41,102 nt of DNA from an uncultured Bacilli bacterium (GCA_947623685.1 CANQHF010000008.1:1-41102); one strand, 5' to 3'; counted from the first letter of the stretch, positions 27,804-36,999 are shown. Notes: generated by a model from the sequence alone, not told the origin. Translations and numbers: made by a program.

Positions 27804-28727
27804 AGAATCATTAATTTCTTTTAAATAATCTTCTATGTTAGAATCAACGTAATTATATTTATTTATATCAATTAAATCTTTTATTTCTTTTATGTCAGCG
27901 CCATTAATATACATTTCATCTTGATTGTACATACAATATGATAAAAATTTATCCATATTATAAAATATTTGATTTATTAAGTTAATATCTTTTTTCAAGA
28001 ACAAATATAATGCAATTACATTTTTATTTTTTGTTTCTAATACCATTTTTTCTAACGTAGTTTGTGATATTAAATTCTTTTCAAAACATAAATTAATATA
28101 GCATTTGATTTTATCAATATCATCTGAATTTAATATCCATTTGGTTAGTTCATCTCTATTCTCTTTTGTTAAGCCTTCTACATCTATTGCAAACAAATAA
28201 ATATATTCTGGGTCGTTAGTTTGTATTATACATTTAGTTAATTCATCTTTATTTTCTTTTGTTAAGCCTTCTACATCTATTGCAAAATAATAAATATGGT
28301 ATGCATCATTAGTTTGAACTATTCCTTGGGTTAGTTCATCTTTATTTTCTTTTGTTAAGCATTTTACATCTTTTGCAAAATTATAAATATAGTATGCATC
28401 GTTAGTTTTAATTATTCTTTTGGTTAACTCATCTTTATTTTCTTTTGTTAAATTTTCTACATCTCTTGCAAAATAATAAATATAAAATGCATCATTAGTT
28501 TTAATTATTGCTTTGGTTAATTCATCAATATTTTCTTTTGTTAAACCTTTTACATCTCTTGCAAAATTATAAATATATTCTGCACTGTTAGTTTGAATTA
28601 TTGCTTTGGTTAATTCATTTATATCATTGGATGTTAATTTTTTTTGGTTATCTATTGTAAAATGATATATTTTAGCAGAAGTTTTAGAACCAATTTTATT
28701 AATAAATCTTTTTGTTCTTAAGCTCAT
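27786..28727 (-). CDS. Alpha-helical 31-residue repeat protein, function unknown
   Basis: A 313-aa product. After a basic start, six tandem units of 31 residues follow (about residues 32-220). Each has the form TKENKDELTKxIIxTNDA, then a YIYxFAxDVEGL second helix; the pair of helices per unit suggests an alpha-solenoid binding surface. The last unit is diverged and the C-terminal 95 residues are not repeated. No enzyme motif is present and I do not recognise a named family. It has its own promoter and terminator between trpS and lepA, breaking an otherwise conserved order. Start ATG follows AAAGGAG. Confidence 0.8.
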   Translation of the reverse strand: MSLRTKRFINKIGSKTSAKIYHFTIDNQKKLTSNDINELTKAIIQTNSAEYIYNFARDVKGLTKENIDELTKAIIKTNDAFYIYYFARDVENLTKENKDELTKRIIKTNDAYYIYNFAKDVKCLTKENKDELTQGIVQTNDAYHIYYFAIDVEGLTKENKDELTKCIIQTNDPEYIYLFAIDVEGLTKENRDELTKWILNSDDIDKIKCYINLCFEKNLISQTTLEKMVLETKNKNVIALYLFLKKDINLINQIFYNMDKFLSYCMYNQDEMYINGADIKEIKDLIDINKYNYVDSNIEDYLKEINDSKKVFN

Positions 28728-28755
28728 AGTAATTTTCTCCTTTTTAATTACTTTT

Positions 28756-28783
28756 ATTTTATATATTTTTAATTTTTTGTCAA
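28756..28783 (-). promoter_or_regulatory. Promoter of the 31-residue repeat gene
   Basis: Minus strand TTGACA, 16-bp spacer, TAAAAT, just downstream of the trpS stop codon. Confidence 0.55.
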
Positions 28784-28793
28784 TTATATCATT

Positions 28794-29837
28794 CTAATCA
28801 AAGTATTCAATTCCCATAGCTTTTTTTACTTCTTTTAATGTTTTAGAAGCTACTAAACGAGCTTTTTTTGTTCCTTCTTTTAAAATATCATATACTTTAT
28901 CAATATCTTGAGCGTACTTTTGTCTTCTTTCCCTAATTGGCTTTAATTCTGCTTGTAAAATATCATTTAAGAATCTTTTTATCTTTATATCGCCAAGACC
29001 ACCACGTCTATAATGATCTTTTAGTTCGTCTAAATTATTGTATTCTGGAAGATATTTTTTAAAATCATCATCTTTACAAAATACATCTAGGTACGTAAAT
29101 ACAGTGTTACCTTCAACTTTACCAGGGTCTTCAATTTTTATATGATTTGGATCAGTGTACATACTCATTACTTTTCTTTTAATTTCTTCTTCTGAATCTT
29201 TTAAATAAATACAGTTACCAAGTGATTTGCTCATTTTAGCTTTCCCATCAATTCCAACTAGCCTAAAACACGCTTCATTTTCTGGCAACATTTCTTTTGG
29301 TTCAACTAAAGTATTTCCATATATAGAATTAAACTTTCTTACTATTTCTCTTGCTTGCTCTATCATTGGTAGTTGATCGTCTCCAACCGGAATAATATTT
29401 GCCTTAAATGCTGTTATATCTGCCGTTTGTGAAACTGGATAAGTAAAAAAACCCGCTGGTATGCTTTCTTCAAATCCTTTTTGTTCTATTTCAGACTTTA
29501 CTGTTGGATTTCTATGTAATCTTGATATTGTAACAAGATTCATATAGTAAAAAGTTAGTTCTGTTAATTCTGGTATCATTGATTGTATAAAAAACGTAAC
29601 TTTAGTTGGATCTAAACCAACCGCTAAATAATCCAATGCAACTTCAATTATGTTATCTTTTATTTTTTTCGGATTATCAAAGTTGTCCGTTAAGGCTTGT
29701 GCATCCGCTAGAAAAACATACATCTCGTCATAGTTTCCTTCGTTTTGCACTTTAACTCTATTTCTTAAGGAACCAACGTAATGTCCAATATGAAGTGGAC
29801 CAGTTGGTCTATCTCCTGTTAGTATAATATTTTTCAT
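28794..29837 (-). CDS. trpS: Tryptophanyl-tRNA synthetase
   Basis: Charges tRNA-Trp. The class I signatures are [16 protein letters not shown] at residues 5-20 and KMSKSLGN near residue 200; 347 aa is within the usual range for bacterial TrpS. A T-box leader with a UGG specifier precedes it, so expression should rise when tRNA-Trp is uncharged. No terminator is evident after the gene. Confidence 0.97.
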   Translation of the reverse strand: MKNIILTGDRPTGPLHIGHYVGSLRNRVKVQNEGNYDEMYVFLADAQALTDNFDNPKKIKDNIIEVALDYLAVGLDPTKVTFFIQSMIPELTELTFYYMNLVTISRLHRNPTVKSEIEQKGFEESIPAGFFTYPVSQTADITAFKANIIPVGDDQLPMIEQAREIVRKFNSIYGNTLVEPKEMLPENEACFRLVGIDGKAKMSKSLGNCIYLKDSEEEIKRKVMSMYTDPNHIKIEDPGKVEGNTVFTYLDVFCKDDDFKKYLPEYNNLDELKDHYRRGGLGDIKIKRFLNDILQAELKPIRERRQKYAQDIDKVYDILKEGTKKARLVASKTLKEVKKAMGIEYFD

Positions 29838-29930
29838 ATTTTTTTCCTCTTTTCTTTAACATTTTATTTTTTTACTTTAGTAATTAACACCCCATCGCTT
29901 ATCTAATAACATTTTATCACATTTATTTAA

Positions 29931-29965
29931 CAAAAAAAACTCATATCCAAATAGGATAAGAGTTT
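29931..29965 (-). terminator. T-box-controlled terminator before trpS
   Basis: 12-bp stem with a four-base loop followed by T8 on the minus strand. It is the OFF structure of the trpS leader. Confidence 0.85.
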
Positions 29966-30172
29966 AATCTTACTTTTAATGCCACCTATGTACCATCATA
30001 CATATGTTATAAGGTAACGGATAACTACCGGAAATAGCCTACTTGAAATGTTCTTTCGGTATTCACTTGCAAGCCCATTTACTAAAACTCATATATGATT
30101 TTACATCAGCCAATCACTTTCTTTAATATTTATTTTAGCTACTTTTCTTGCGCATCGCTTTAAATATATTTA
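29931..30172 (-). promoter_or_regulatory. Tryptophan T-box leader upstream of trpS
   Basis: On the minus strand: stem I base GCAAG / CTTGC, upper stem CTAAAA / TTTTAG, and specifier strand TAAATGGGC giving UGG (30077-30075), the Trp codon. GGCTGATG follows the apical region. The T-box sequence TAGGTGGCA (29989-29981) departs from the GGTGGTACCGCG consensus, but its UGGC fits the GCCA end of tRNA-Trp with G73. The terminator AAACTCTTATCC / GGATATGAGTTT runs into eight T (29965-29931). Confidence 0.88.
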
Positions 30173-30173
30173 G

Positions 30174-30202
30174 ATTATATATAATTTATATTTATTTGTC
30201 AA
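30174..30202 (-). promoter_or_regulatory. Consensus promoter of the trpS leader
   Basis: Minus strand TTGACA, 17-bp spacer, TATAAT: a full consensus housekeeping promoter, with transcription predicted to start just before stem I of the T-box. Confidence 0.85.
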
Positions 30203-30206
30203 ATAA

Positions 30207-30533
30207 TTATTCATTCATCATTTTGTCAATACCATTAAAAATTCCGTTCATCGTCCATTTAAAACCATCCGCAAAAACTTTTGAAGTGAAAAGTCCAAAA
30301 TTAGATACCTTATTATCATAATTCTTTTTTATATTTGATACATAGTTTTCTACCTTAATTGTTTTTCCTTCTTTTACATCTTGTTCAAATTGTTTTATTT
30401 TTTCTTGTGTTAAAGATGTTTTTTTATTATTTAAATCTTCGTAATAGCCACCAGCTTGTGCAAAATATAAAACTAAAAATCCAAAAAATAAACACCATAT
30501 AAAGCCATGAAAAATTTTCTTGTAGCTTATCAT
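30207..30533 (-). CDS. Unknown membrane-anchored protein downstream of spoIIP
   Basis: A 108-aa product. One membrane helix lies near residues 8-27 (FHGFIWCLFFGFLVLYFAQA), followed by a polar, lysine-rich outside or inside domain with no cysteine or catalytic motif. No family is recognised. Its ATG overlaps the spoIIP stop (ATGA), so the two are translationally coupled and probably work in the same process. Confidence 0.75.
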   Translation of the reverse strand: MISYKKIFHGFIWCLFFGFLVLYFAQAGGYYEDLNNKKTSLTQEKIKQFEQDVKEGKTIKVENYVSNIKKNYDNKVSNFGLFTSKVFADGFKWTMNGIFNGIDKMMNE

Positions 30534-31465
30534 AAAACACCTCTTATGTATTCTATAATCGATTGATATAAAACATCTATGGTATTATCAACTTCTTGTT
30601 TTGTATTATCCTTACCACCTATTTCTACTAAAAATACGTTTTCTGATACATCTTGATTATAAACACCATTATATCCTTTTCCGCCGTGCTCTATTATTCC
30701 CCTTGAAATTCCTGGTACTTTAGATTCCATTATGTCATTTAGTTTTTTGGTAGTTATTTTATTTTTTTCATTATTTGGATTATCTAATCCTATAACAAAA
30801 AGGACTTTTGCATACGCTTTGTTATTATAACTCATCGTACTTATTTTTTTTGATACTGAATCCCGATGTATATCAAAAAAATAAGTAAGATTAGGATTTT
30901 TTTCTCTTGCTTCATCCAAATATTTTCTAGAAGCAGTATATGATTTATAATACTTAAAATTATTTTGTTCTAAAAATACTTTTATACTTTGTTCTTCTAA
31001 ATAAGCTTTGTTTTCGGAAGTATTTAATTTATCAGTTAAAACTTTTGCAGCTTCATAAACGTTATAACTTACGTATTCTTCACTTTGGTGAGTATTATAT
31101 ACGTATATTACCGGCTTATTATTATCATTAGAATTTACGTTTGAAATTTCGTTTTCGGTTTTTTTTGCAACGTTTGTTTTACTTAACGTTGCTTTAACCG
31201 TTTTTAAAGATGCGTTTTTAACGTTTTCATTTAACATACTAACTGGACTGTTAATTACTTCGTCTATTTTATTAGAAATATGTTTTTGAACGTTATAATT
31301 TACATAATTAACATCCTTTTTTAAAATTGAATTTTTTAATCTATTATTTTTTAGATAATTAATCATATAAACGTATGAAAAAAAGAAAAAAAACGTAAAA
31401 ATAAATAATAACATTCTTTTTTTTACTTTATTTTTTCTTATTTTTTTGCCCTTAAACCGTTTCAT
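30530..31465 (-). CDS. spoIIP: Stage II sporulation protein P (SpoIIP)
   Basis: Membrane-anchored peptidoglycan amidase/endopeptidase of the engulfment DMP complex in spore formers. The 311-aa product has a membrane anchor near residues 20-40 and the SpoIIP catalytic region: VIYVYNTHQSEEY, YFFDIHRDS, and FLVEIGGKDNTKQEVDNT. The start is the ATG at 31465 after GGTGATTAAT; the track's GTG lies in that site. It follows gpr as in Bacillus. SpoIID and SpoIIM are not in this window. Confidence 0.93.
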   Translation of the reverse strand: MKRFKGKKIRKNKVKKRMLLFIFTFFFFFSYVYMINYLKNNRLKNSILKKDVNYVNYNVQKHISNKIDEVINSPVSMLNENVKNASLKTVKATLSKTNVAKKTENEISNVNSNDNNKPVIYVYNTHQSEEYVSYNVYEAAKVLTDKLNTSENKAYLEEQSIKVFLEQNNFKYYKSYTASRKYLDEAREKNPNLTYFFDIHRDSVSKKISTMSYNNKAYAKVLFVIGLDNPNNEKNKITTKKLNDIMESKVPGISRGIIEHGGKGYNGVYNQDVSENVFLVEIGGKDNTKQEVDNTIDVLYQSIIEYIRGVL

Positions 31466-31536
31466 ATTAATCACCAAAAATAAAATACCATATCATAAGT
31501 ATTATATTTGTCGAACTAGTGAATTATTAAAAATAT

Positions 31537-32547
31537 TTATATATTATGAAGTGAATGATTTATTCCATAACTTATTATGTCACTTAACTTTTCAATTACA
31601 AAGTCAACTTCTTTAGGAGTTACCATTAAGTTATATCCTATTGGGGTTAAAACTTCATAAGTTAATTTTTTTAATTCTTCTTCATTTAAAGTACCAATTA
31701 ATCCAAGTAAGGTTTTTTTATCTTCATTACTTACAATTACATCTTTATTAAGATAATTAACTGGTCTATTAATAAATTTAGCTATCTTTGTTTTTTGAAA
31801 ATTTTTATTATATGCATAGTTTTTTATCATATAATTAATCGTATCTGATACTATAACAACGGCGTCAACAACGGTTGGAACACCAACCGAAATAACCGGT
31901 ACACCAGTGGTTTGTTTTGATATTTCTTTTCTTTTATTTCCAATTCCGCTACCTGGTGAAATACCAGTATCTGATACTTGAATACTTTTGTTTACCCTTG
32001 AAATAGAAGTAGATGCTAGTGCATCAATTACGATTATTAAATCTGGTTTTATTTCTTTTACCACTCCATTTATAAAGTCACTTGTTTCAATTCCGGTTTG
32101 ACCAGTTACCCCAGGATAAAAAGCAGATACGTTAGAAAAAGATGAATCAACGTTAAAATTCATATCAAAAAGATGCTTTGTAACAATCATTTTATTAACT
32201 GCTTGTGGGCCTATTGCATCGGGAGTTGATTTTATGTTACCTAACCCTATAATAACCGTTTTCATATTGCTTTTAAAACCTATTATATTTAACATCTTCT
32301 TAAATTCTTTATTAAAGATGGTGGCCACTTTTTTTTTAGCATCATCATCAGTTACGTCATCAAATTCTAAGGTAAGATAAGTGCCTGCTTTTTTGCCTAT
32401 CGTATTATTTTCATCTAATTTTATCCAAGATATTTTAACGTTTTGTTCCGTTGTTACTTTTGGTTTAAAATTCTTCTTATCTTTTTCAAGTAAATCAATT
32501 GCCATATCAGTTCTTATTTGATACTTATCTAAATCAATGTTATGCAT
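31537..32547 (-). CDS. gpr: Germination protease GPR
   Basis: Aspartic-type protease that degrades small acid-soluble spore proteins at germination. The 336-aa product starts IRTDMAIDLLEKD, which matches the cleaved pro-region and R(T)DLA-type start of the family, then VIIGLGNIKSTPDAIGPQAV and VIVIDALASTS, and SDTGISPGSGIGNKRKEIS. Start ATG follows AGGTGATAATTA. It is divergent from rpsT and about 70 bases upstream of spoIIP. No SASP gene is in the window. Confidence 0.95.
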   Translation of the reverse strand: MHNIDLDKYQIRTDMAIDLLEKDKKNFKPKVTTEQNVKISWIKLDENNTIGKKAGTYLTLEFDDVTDDDAKKKVATIFNKEFKKMLNIIGFKSNMKTVIIGLGNIKSTPDAIGPQAVNKMIVTKHLFDMNFNVDSSFSNVSAFYPGVTGQTGIETSDFINGVVKEIKPDLIIVIDALASTSISRVNKSIQVSDTGISPGSGIGNKRKEISKQTTGVPVISVGVPTVVDAVVIVSDTINYMIKNYAYNKNFQKTKIAKFINRPVNYLNKDVIVSNEDKKTLLGLIGTLNEEELKKLTYEVLTPIGYNLMVTPKEVDFVIEKLSDIISYGINHSLHNI

Positions 32548-32653
32548 TAATTATCACCTATTGTTATTTTTACCAAAAATATTAAATATTATTGATTTTT
32601 TATATTTTTTTTGATAAACTATAAGAAGTTGTGAAACGCCAGGAGGTGAAAAC

Positions 32654-32896
32654 ATGCCAAATATTAAAAGTGCTAAAAAAAGAGTTAAAGTAAACAAAGT
32701 AAAGCACGAAGCTAACATAATGCCAAAAGGAGCTATGAAAACAGCCGTTAAAAAGGCAAGAAATGAAGCTACAGATGAAAATATTAAACTTGCTAACAAA
32801 AGAATTGATAAAGCGGTTAACAAAGGAATTATAACAAAAAATAAAGCAGCTCGTTTAAAATCAAACATATCTAAAAAAAATAATGAAACGAAGTAA
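32654..32896 (+). CDS. rpsT: 30S ribosomal protein S20
   Basis: Primary binder of 16S rRNA in the small subunit. The 80-aa basic protein begins MPNIKSAKKRVK and has the KNKAARLKS end of the family. AGGAGGTG precedes the ATG. It is divergent from gpr, as in Bacillus, and ends at its own terminator. Confidence 0.97.
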   Translation: MPNIKSAKKRVKVNKVKHEANIMPKGAMKTAVKKARNEATDENIKLANKRIDKAVNKGIITKNKAARLKSNISKKNNETK

Positions 32897-32913
32897 ATCT
32901 ACTTCTTTTTTTT
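32888..32913 (+). terminator. Terminator of rpsT
   Basis: GAAGTA / TACTTC stem with loop AATC followed by eight T, containing the rpsT stop. Confidence 0.8.
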
Positions 32914-32946
32914 ATGCAAAGTTGGTATAATAATTATGGTGATGAT

Positions 32947-33876
32947 ATGAATATTAAGAAATTAATTAAAATAGCAGTTATGGTAATTATAATTGTCTTT
33001 TTGTTTTATCTTATTAAGGATAATTATTATTTAATTACCAATAAAATAGATTATGTATACAAAAAATATATGCAGCCTAAAATAAGACAAACCCTAGTTG
33101 ATAATGAATACAGAAAAAAAGAAAATTATGAATATTTAAAAATATATGAAGATACCAACATAAATAATAAAACCGAAGCTAAAAATATGATATATACATT
33201 TTTAGATTCTGGTTGGGATAGTTATACGGTAAAGTGTAATCCTGATTATTTAAATTGTGTTAATGACATAATTGAAATGGCACAAAACGAAACTTATTTA
33301 ACTGATTTAAGTAATTTCGTTCATCCGTTTAACACCTTTGAAGAAGTAAATACAACTTTTACATCAGCTGGTAAAATGACCTTAAAAAAAGTAAGTAAAT
33401 ACTCTGATGAACAAATTAAAGTAATAAATGAAAAAGTAAATGAAATATATGATAAATATTATGATCCATCAAAAAATGTAAAAGAAAACATTAAAATATT
33501 CCATGATTATATAATAAATAATACAAAATATGATTCTGATAATAAAACTGGTGCTTCTTCAACTGATTCTAGTACTGCTTATGGGGTTTTAATTAATGGG
33601 GTTGGTATATGTAGTGGTTATACCGATGCGATGGCTTTGTTTTTAGAGAAAATGAACGTTAAAAATTACCGATTATCATCTTCTTCCCACGTGTGGAATT
33701 TAGTATATGTAGGTGGTAAATGGCTCCATCTTGACTTAACGTGGGATGATCCTATAATGGAAGATAAATCCGATGCAATAAGTGATGAATATTTTTTAAT
33801 TGACACAAATGAATTATTATCAAAAGAAGATAATGAGCACGAATTTGATAGTACGATATACATAGAAGCAAAATAA
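32947..33876 (+). CDS. Membrane-anchored transglutaminase-like protein
   Basis: A 309-aa product with an N-terminal membrane segment (residues 5-25, IAVMVIIIVFLFYLI) and a C-terminal transglutaminase-like cysteine peptidase-fold domain. The triad is visible as Cys222 (GVGICSGYTDAM), His248 (SSHVWNLVYV) and Asp263 (KWLHLDLTWDDP), the normal order and spacing. The domain probably acts outside the cell on wall or surface proteins (inferred). The ATG at 32947 follows GGTGATGAT; the track start 11 codons earlier overlaps a possible TATAAT at 32926. It ends at a terminator. Confidence 0.85.
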   Translation: MNIKKLIKIAVMVIIIVFLFYLIKDNYYLITNKIDYVYKKYMQPKIRQTLVDNEYRKKENYEYLKIYEDTNINNKTEAKNMIYTFLDSGWDSYTVKCNPDYLNCVNDIIEMAQNETYLTDLSNFVHPFNTFEEVNTTFTSAGKMTLKKVSKYSDEQIKVINEKVNEIYDKYYDPSKNVKENIKIFHDYIINNTKYDSDNKTGASSTDSSTAYGVLINGVGICSGYTDAMALFLEKMNVKNYRLSSSSHVWNLVYVGGKWLHLDLTWDDPIMEDKSDAISDEYFLIDTNELLSKEDNEHEFDSTIYIEAK

Positions 33877-33907
33877 AACAAGTAATTTACGTTTACTTGT
33901 TTTTTTA
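33877..33907 (+). terminator. Terminator of the transglutaminase-like gene
   Basis: CAAGTAA / TTTACTTG-type stem followed by seven T on the plus strand. Confidence 0.75.
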
Positions 33908-34084
33908 TTTGAATAAATTTATAATGCTTGCTTTTAATGCTTCATAAAAACTTGGATTAATAATAGTTAACGCCGTTAATGAAAGAAGAACCATAAAAAT
34001 AATTATTACAATAATAAAACTAACATTAAAACCCTTCATTGCTTCTTTATCTATTTTTGAAGGTCTACCTACTTTTTTTCGCAT
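33905..34084 (-). CDS. Unknown 59-aa single-pass membrane protein
   Basis: Just below the size cut of the ORF track. It begins MRKKVGRPSKIDKEAMKG, then one strong membrane helix (about residues 21-43) and a short tail ending INLFK. AGGTGATTAA lies directly before the ATG. It follows miaA by about 34 bases and is probably in the same transcript. The GRPSK block is an AT-hook-like motif, but with the adjacent membrane helix it is more likely a positive-inside anchor. No family is recognised. Confidence 0.7.
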   Translation of the reverse strand: MRKKVGRPSKIDKEAMKGFNVSFIIVIIIFMVLLSLTALTIINPSFYEALKASIINLFK

Positions 34085-34118
34085 TTAATCACCTACTAAT
34101 AATATGATACAAAATTTA

Positions 34119-34985
34119 TTAATTATTTTCAATATAACTTATTACTTCTTTTATTGTTTGTCCAAAATTATTTACGTTTACAAAAAACCATTTTACATTC
34201 ATTTGATTTTTAAACCAAGTATATTGTCTTTTAGCATAATTTCTACTTCTTTTTTTAATTAAGTCAACTGCTTCATCTAAAGTTATTTTTCCATCAAAAT
34301 ATAAATATAACTCCTTATAAGAAATAGCCGTATTTATTGCTTTACTTTTTACTTTATCATCATAAAAACATCTTGCTTCATCTATTAAGCCATTTTTAAT
34401 CATATCATCTACCCTATTATTAATTGCTTCATATAACTCATCTCTTGGTCTTGTAAGTCCAATAAATTTAACGTCTTCATATAATAATTTACTTTCTTTT
34501 TTATCGATGTTATTTTTATGATTATTTAAGTAACTTTCTAGTCTTTGTCTGTTATTAACGTGTATTTTAGTATTTTTATCTATTTTTAATACCATATCAT
34601 ATAGTTTTTCATTAGTATATGATGAATAATCTTTTCTTCCATTATTTTTTTCAAATTCATAATTATATAATAATGCTTTTAGATATAATCCAGTTCCACC
34701 AACAATAACAACGTTTTTATTTTCTTTTAATAATTTATCTAGTACTTTTCTTGCATCTTTTTGATAATCATAAACTGAATAATCATCATTTACATCCTTT
34801 ATATCTATTAAATGATGAATAATACCTTCTTTTTCTTCTTCTGTTACTTTAGCAGTACCTATATCCATTTTTTTATATATTTGCATACTATCGCAAGATA
34901 TTATTTCTGCACTATATTTTTTTGCAAGTTCGACAGATAATTTTGTTTTGCCAACCGCGGTTGGCCCTACTACCACAATTATCAT
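34119..34985 (-). CDS. miaA: tRNA dimethylallyltransferase MiaA
   Basis: Adds a dimethylallyl group to A37 of UNN-decoding tRNAs. The 288-aa product starts with the P-loop VVGPTAVGKTKLS, then ISCDSMQIYKKMDIGTAK and the GGTGLYLKAL block. The RSRNYAKRQYTWF signature is near the end. Start ATG follows CGGAGGT. It follows mutL, as is common, but with a terminator between them. MtaB at the other end of the window modifies the same tRNA position in another tRNA set. Confidence 0.97.
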   Translation of the reverse strand: MIIVVVGPTAVGKTKLSVELAKKYSAEIISCDSMQIYKKMDIGTAKVTEEEKEGIIHHLIDIKDVNDDYSVYDYQKDARKVLDKLLKENKNVVIVGGTGLYLKALLYNYEFEKNNGRKDYSSYTNEKLYDMVLKIDKNTKIHVNNRQRLESYLNNHKNNIDKKESKLLYEDVKFIGLTRPRDELYEAINNRVDDMIKNGLIDEARCFYDDKVKSKAINTAISYKELYLYFDGKITLDEAVDLIKKRSRNYAKRQYTWFKNQMNVKWFFVNVNNFGQTIKEVISYIENN

Positions 34986-35085
34986 AATACCTCCGTTTAA
35001 TAAATTAAGTATTAAATTTTTTTAAAGTAAATAATACATTATTTATTTTATTATGTAATTTCTTATTAACAACAAATATTATAAT

Positions 35086-35116
35086 TAAAAACAAAGCTAT
35101 GTCAAATTACATAGCT
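35086..35116 (-). terminator. Terminator of mutL
   Basis: On the minus strand AGCTATGT / ACATAGCT with a six-base loop, followed by TTGTTTTT, over the last codons of mutL. Confidence 0.75.
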
Positions 35117-36882
35117 CTTTTAAACATTTTTTCAAGTTCATAATTACTATAAAATATGGTAGTTGGTCTTCCATGTGGACATGTATATGGATTATCACAA
35201 CGTCTTAAATCATCAATTAACGCTTCCATTTCTTCCATTGATATGTTTGTATTTGCTTTAATAGCCATTTTACAACTAAGCATAATGGCAGCTTTTTCTC
35301 TAAATTTTTCAATTGTAAAATTCTTTTCTTCACTTATTATTACTTCTAAAATTCTTTTAATTGACTCTTCTTCGTATCCTTCTTTAATCCAAGTAGGATG
35401 CTCTTTTATAACAAATGAGTTTATACCACTTTCTTCAATATCAAAATGCATATCTTTTAAAACGTTAATGTTTTGTTTTATTATTATAAATTCGTTAGAT
35501 GGAAATTCTAAAGTAAGTGGAATAAGCATTTTTATGCTATCACTTTTTGGATTGCCGAACGCTTTTAAATAACCTTCATAATTTATTCTTTCTTTTGCGG
35601 CATGCTGATCTATCATATAAAGTCCTAGTTCATTATGGCATATTATGTACGTTCCTTTAGCAAGTCCTACCGGGTACATCTCTGGCATAATTATTTTTTT
35701 ATTTTCTGCTTTTGTTTTATCATTTTTTTCTTCATTATAACTTGTTATATCTTCATTTACTTCCATTACCGGTTCATCAAAAATAGAATAATCTATCGCA
35801 CTAGATGAAATTACGTTTTGTCTTTCTAAATTAAGTTGTTGTAATTCTACTTTAGGTTTTTCATCAATTACTTCTTTCTTTTCAATTTTAGGAATTAAAA
35901 GTGCTTTATCCAAAACGTTTTTTATTCCCGTTTTAATAAGTTCTTTTAAATCATCAAAATTACTGAATTTTATATCTAACTTTGAAGGATGTACGTTAAC
36001 ATCAACAAGTGATGGATCAGTCGTTATATTAAGAACAACAATTGGATATCTAGTTTCAGGCTTATACGTATGATAACCATCGTTTATTGCCCTGTTTAAT
36101 TCGGTATTTCTTATAACTCTATTGTTAACCAAAGTAATCATATGATTTCTAGATGATCTGGTAACTTCTGGTAACGCAATGTACCCATCAACGTCATAAT
36201 CATCATTATATATTGATATTTTAAGCATTTTTCTTGCAACGTCTGATCCATATATTTCTTTTATAACCTTAAGTAAATTACCAGTACCATCGGTATTTAA
36301 TAAAGTTTTACCATCACTTATTAAAGTAAATTTTATATTAGGATAAGATAAAGCCATTTTATTTACGTAATCACAAACATTAGCAAGTTCAGTATAAGTA
36401 CTATTTAAATACTTTAATCTAGCAGGAGTATTATAAAACAAATTTTTAACGGTAATTATTGTTCCTTTTCTTGCGTCTGATGGTTCTTCTAAAACTTTTT
36501 TACCACCTTCTATTTTGAGTTTTGTACCAACGTCCCCTAAAGATGTTTTTAAAGTAACTTCTGAAACGGAAGCAATCGAAGGCAATGCTTCTCCCCTAAA
36601 GCCTAAAGATGAAATTCTAAAAAGATCCATTTCATCTAAAAGTTTACTTGTAGCGTGCCTTTCAAAAGCTAAAATGGCATCATCATGACTCATACCACTT
36701 CCGTTATCGCTTACTTTAATTAATTTAGTTCCAGCTTCTTCAACTTCAATTTTAATTTCATTAGCTCCCGCATCTACGCTATTTTCAACTAATTCTTTTA
36801 CTACTGAAGCACATTTTTCAACAACTTCTCCTGCTGCTATCTTATTTGCTAAAACTTCATCCATAACTTTTATTTTATTCAA
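35107..36882 (-). CDS. mutL: DNA mismatch repair protein MutL
   Basis: Mismatch repair matchmaker with a GHKL ATPase. The 591-aa product has NKIAAGEVVEKCASVVKEL, the DNGSGM and RHATSKL motifs, FRGEALPSIASV, and a C-terminal domain with the end motif PHGRPTT. The zinc/endonuclease motif of MutL-alpha type (DQHAXXERXXYE) appears as DQHAAKERINYE, so it probably nicks DNA itself, as in methyl-independent repair. The start is TTG at 36882, eight bases after AGGTGG; the track's GTG overlaps the binding site. mutS is not in the window. Confidence 0.96.
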   Translation of the reverse strand: MNKIKVMDEVLANKIAAGEVVEKCASVVKELVENSVDAGANEIKIEVEEAGTKLIKVSDNGSGMSHDDAILAFERHATSKLLDEMDLFRISSLGFRGEALPSIASVSEVTLKTSLGDVGTKLKIEGGKKVLEEPSDARKGTIITVKNLFYNTPARLKYLNSTYTELANVCDYVNKMALSYPNIKFTLISDGKTLLNTDGTGNLLKVIKEIYGSDVARKMLKISIYNDDYDVDGYIALPEVTRSSRNHMITLVNNRVIRNTELNRAINDGYHTYKPETRYPIVVLNITTDPSLVDVNVHPSKLDIKFSNFDDLKELIKTGIKNVLDKALLIPKIEKKEVIDEKPKVELQQLNLERQNVISSSAIDYSIFDEPVMEVNEDITSYNEEKNDKTKAENKKIIMPEMYPVGLAKGTYIICHNELGLYMIDQHAAKERINYEGYLKAFGNPKSDSIKMLIPLTLEFPSNEFIIIKQNINVLKDMHFDIEESGINSFVIKEHPTWIKEGYEEESIKRILEVIISEEKNFTIEKFREKAAIMLSCKMAIKANTNISMEEMEALIDDLRRCDNPYTCPHGRPTTIFYSNYELEKMFKRAM

Positions 36883-36951
36883 ACATACCACCACCTATAT
36901 ATCATTATAATTATAACACATATATATTAAACATGTAATAATTACCCTATT

Positions 36952-36978
36952 ACATTTAACCTATTATTACATATAATA
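36952..36978 (+). promoter_or_regulatory. Possible sigma-K-like promoter of the coat-like gene
   Basis: AC at 36952-36953, 16 bases, then CATATAATA, which fits the AC-N16/17-CATANNNTA consensus of Bacillus sigma-K. The same bases include TATAAT, so a housekeeping promoter is not excluded. Confidence 0.35.
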
Positions 36979-36999
36979 CTTTAAGGAAGGTGAAATTGT

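Noticed and set aside
32554-32868. Minus-strand 104-aa hydrophobic ORF
   Set aside because: It is the antisense of rpsT, which has a perfect Shine-Dalgarno and a clear S20 sequence.
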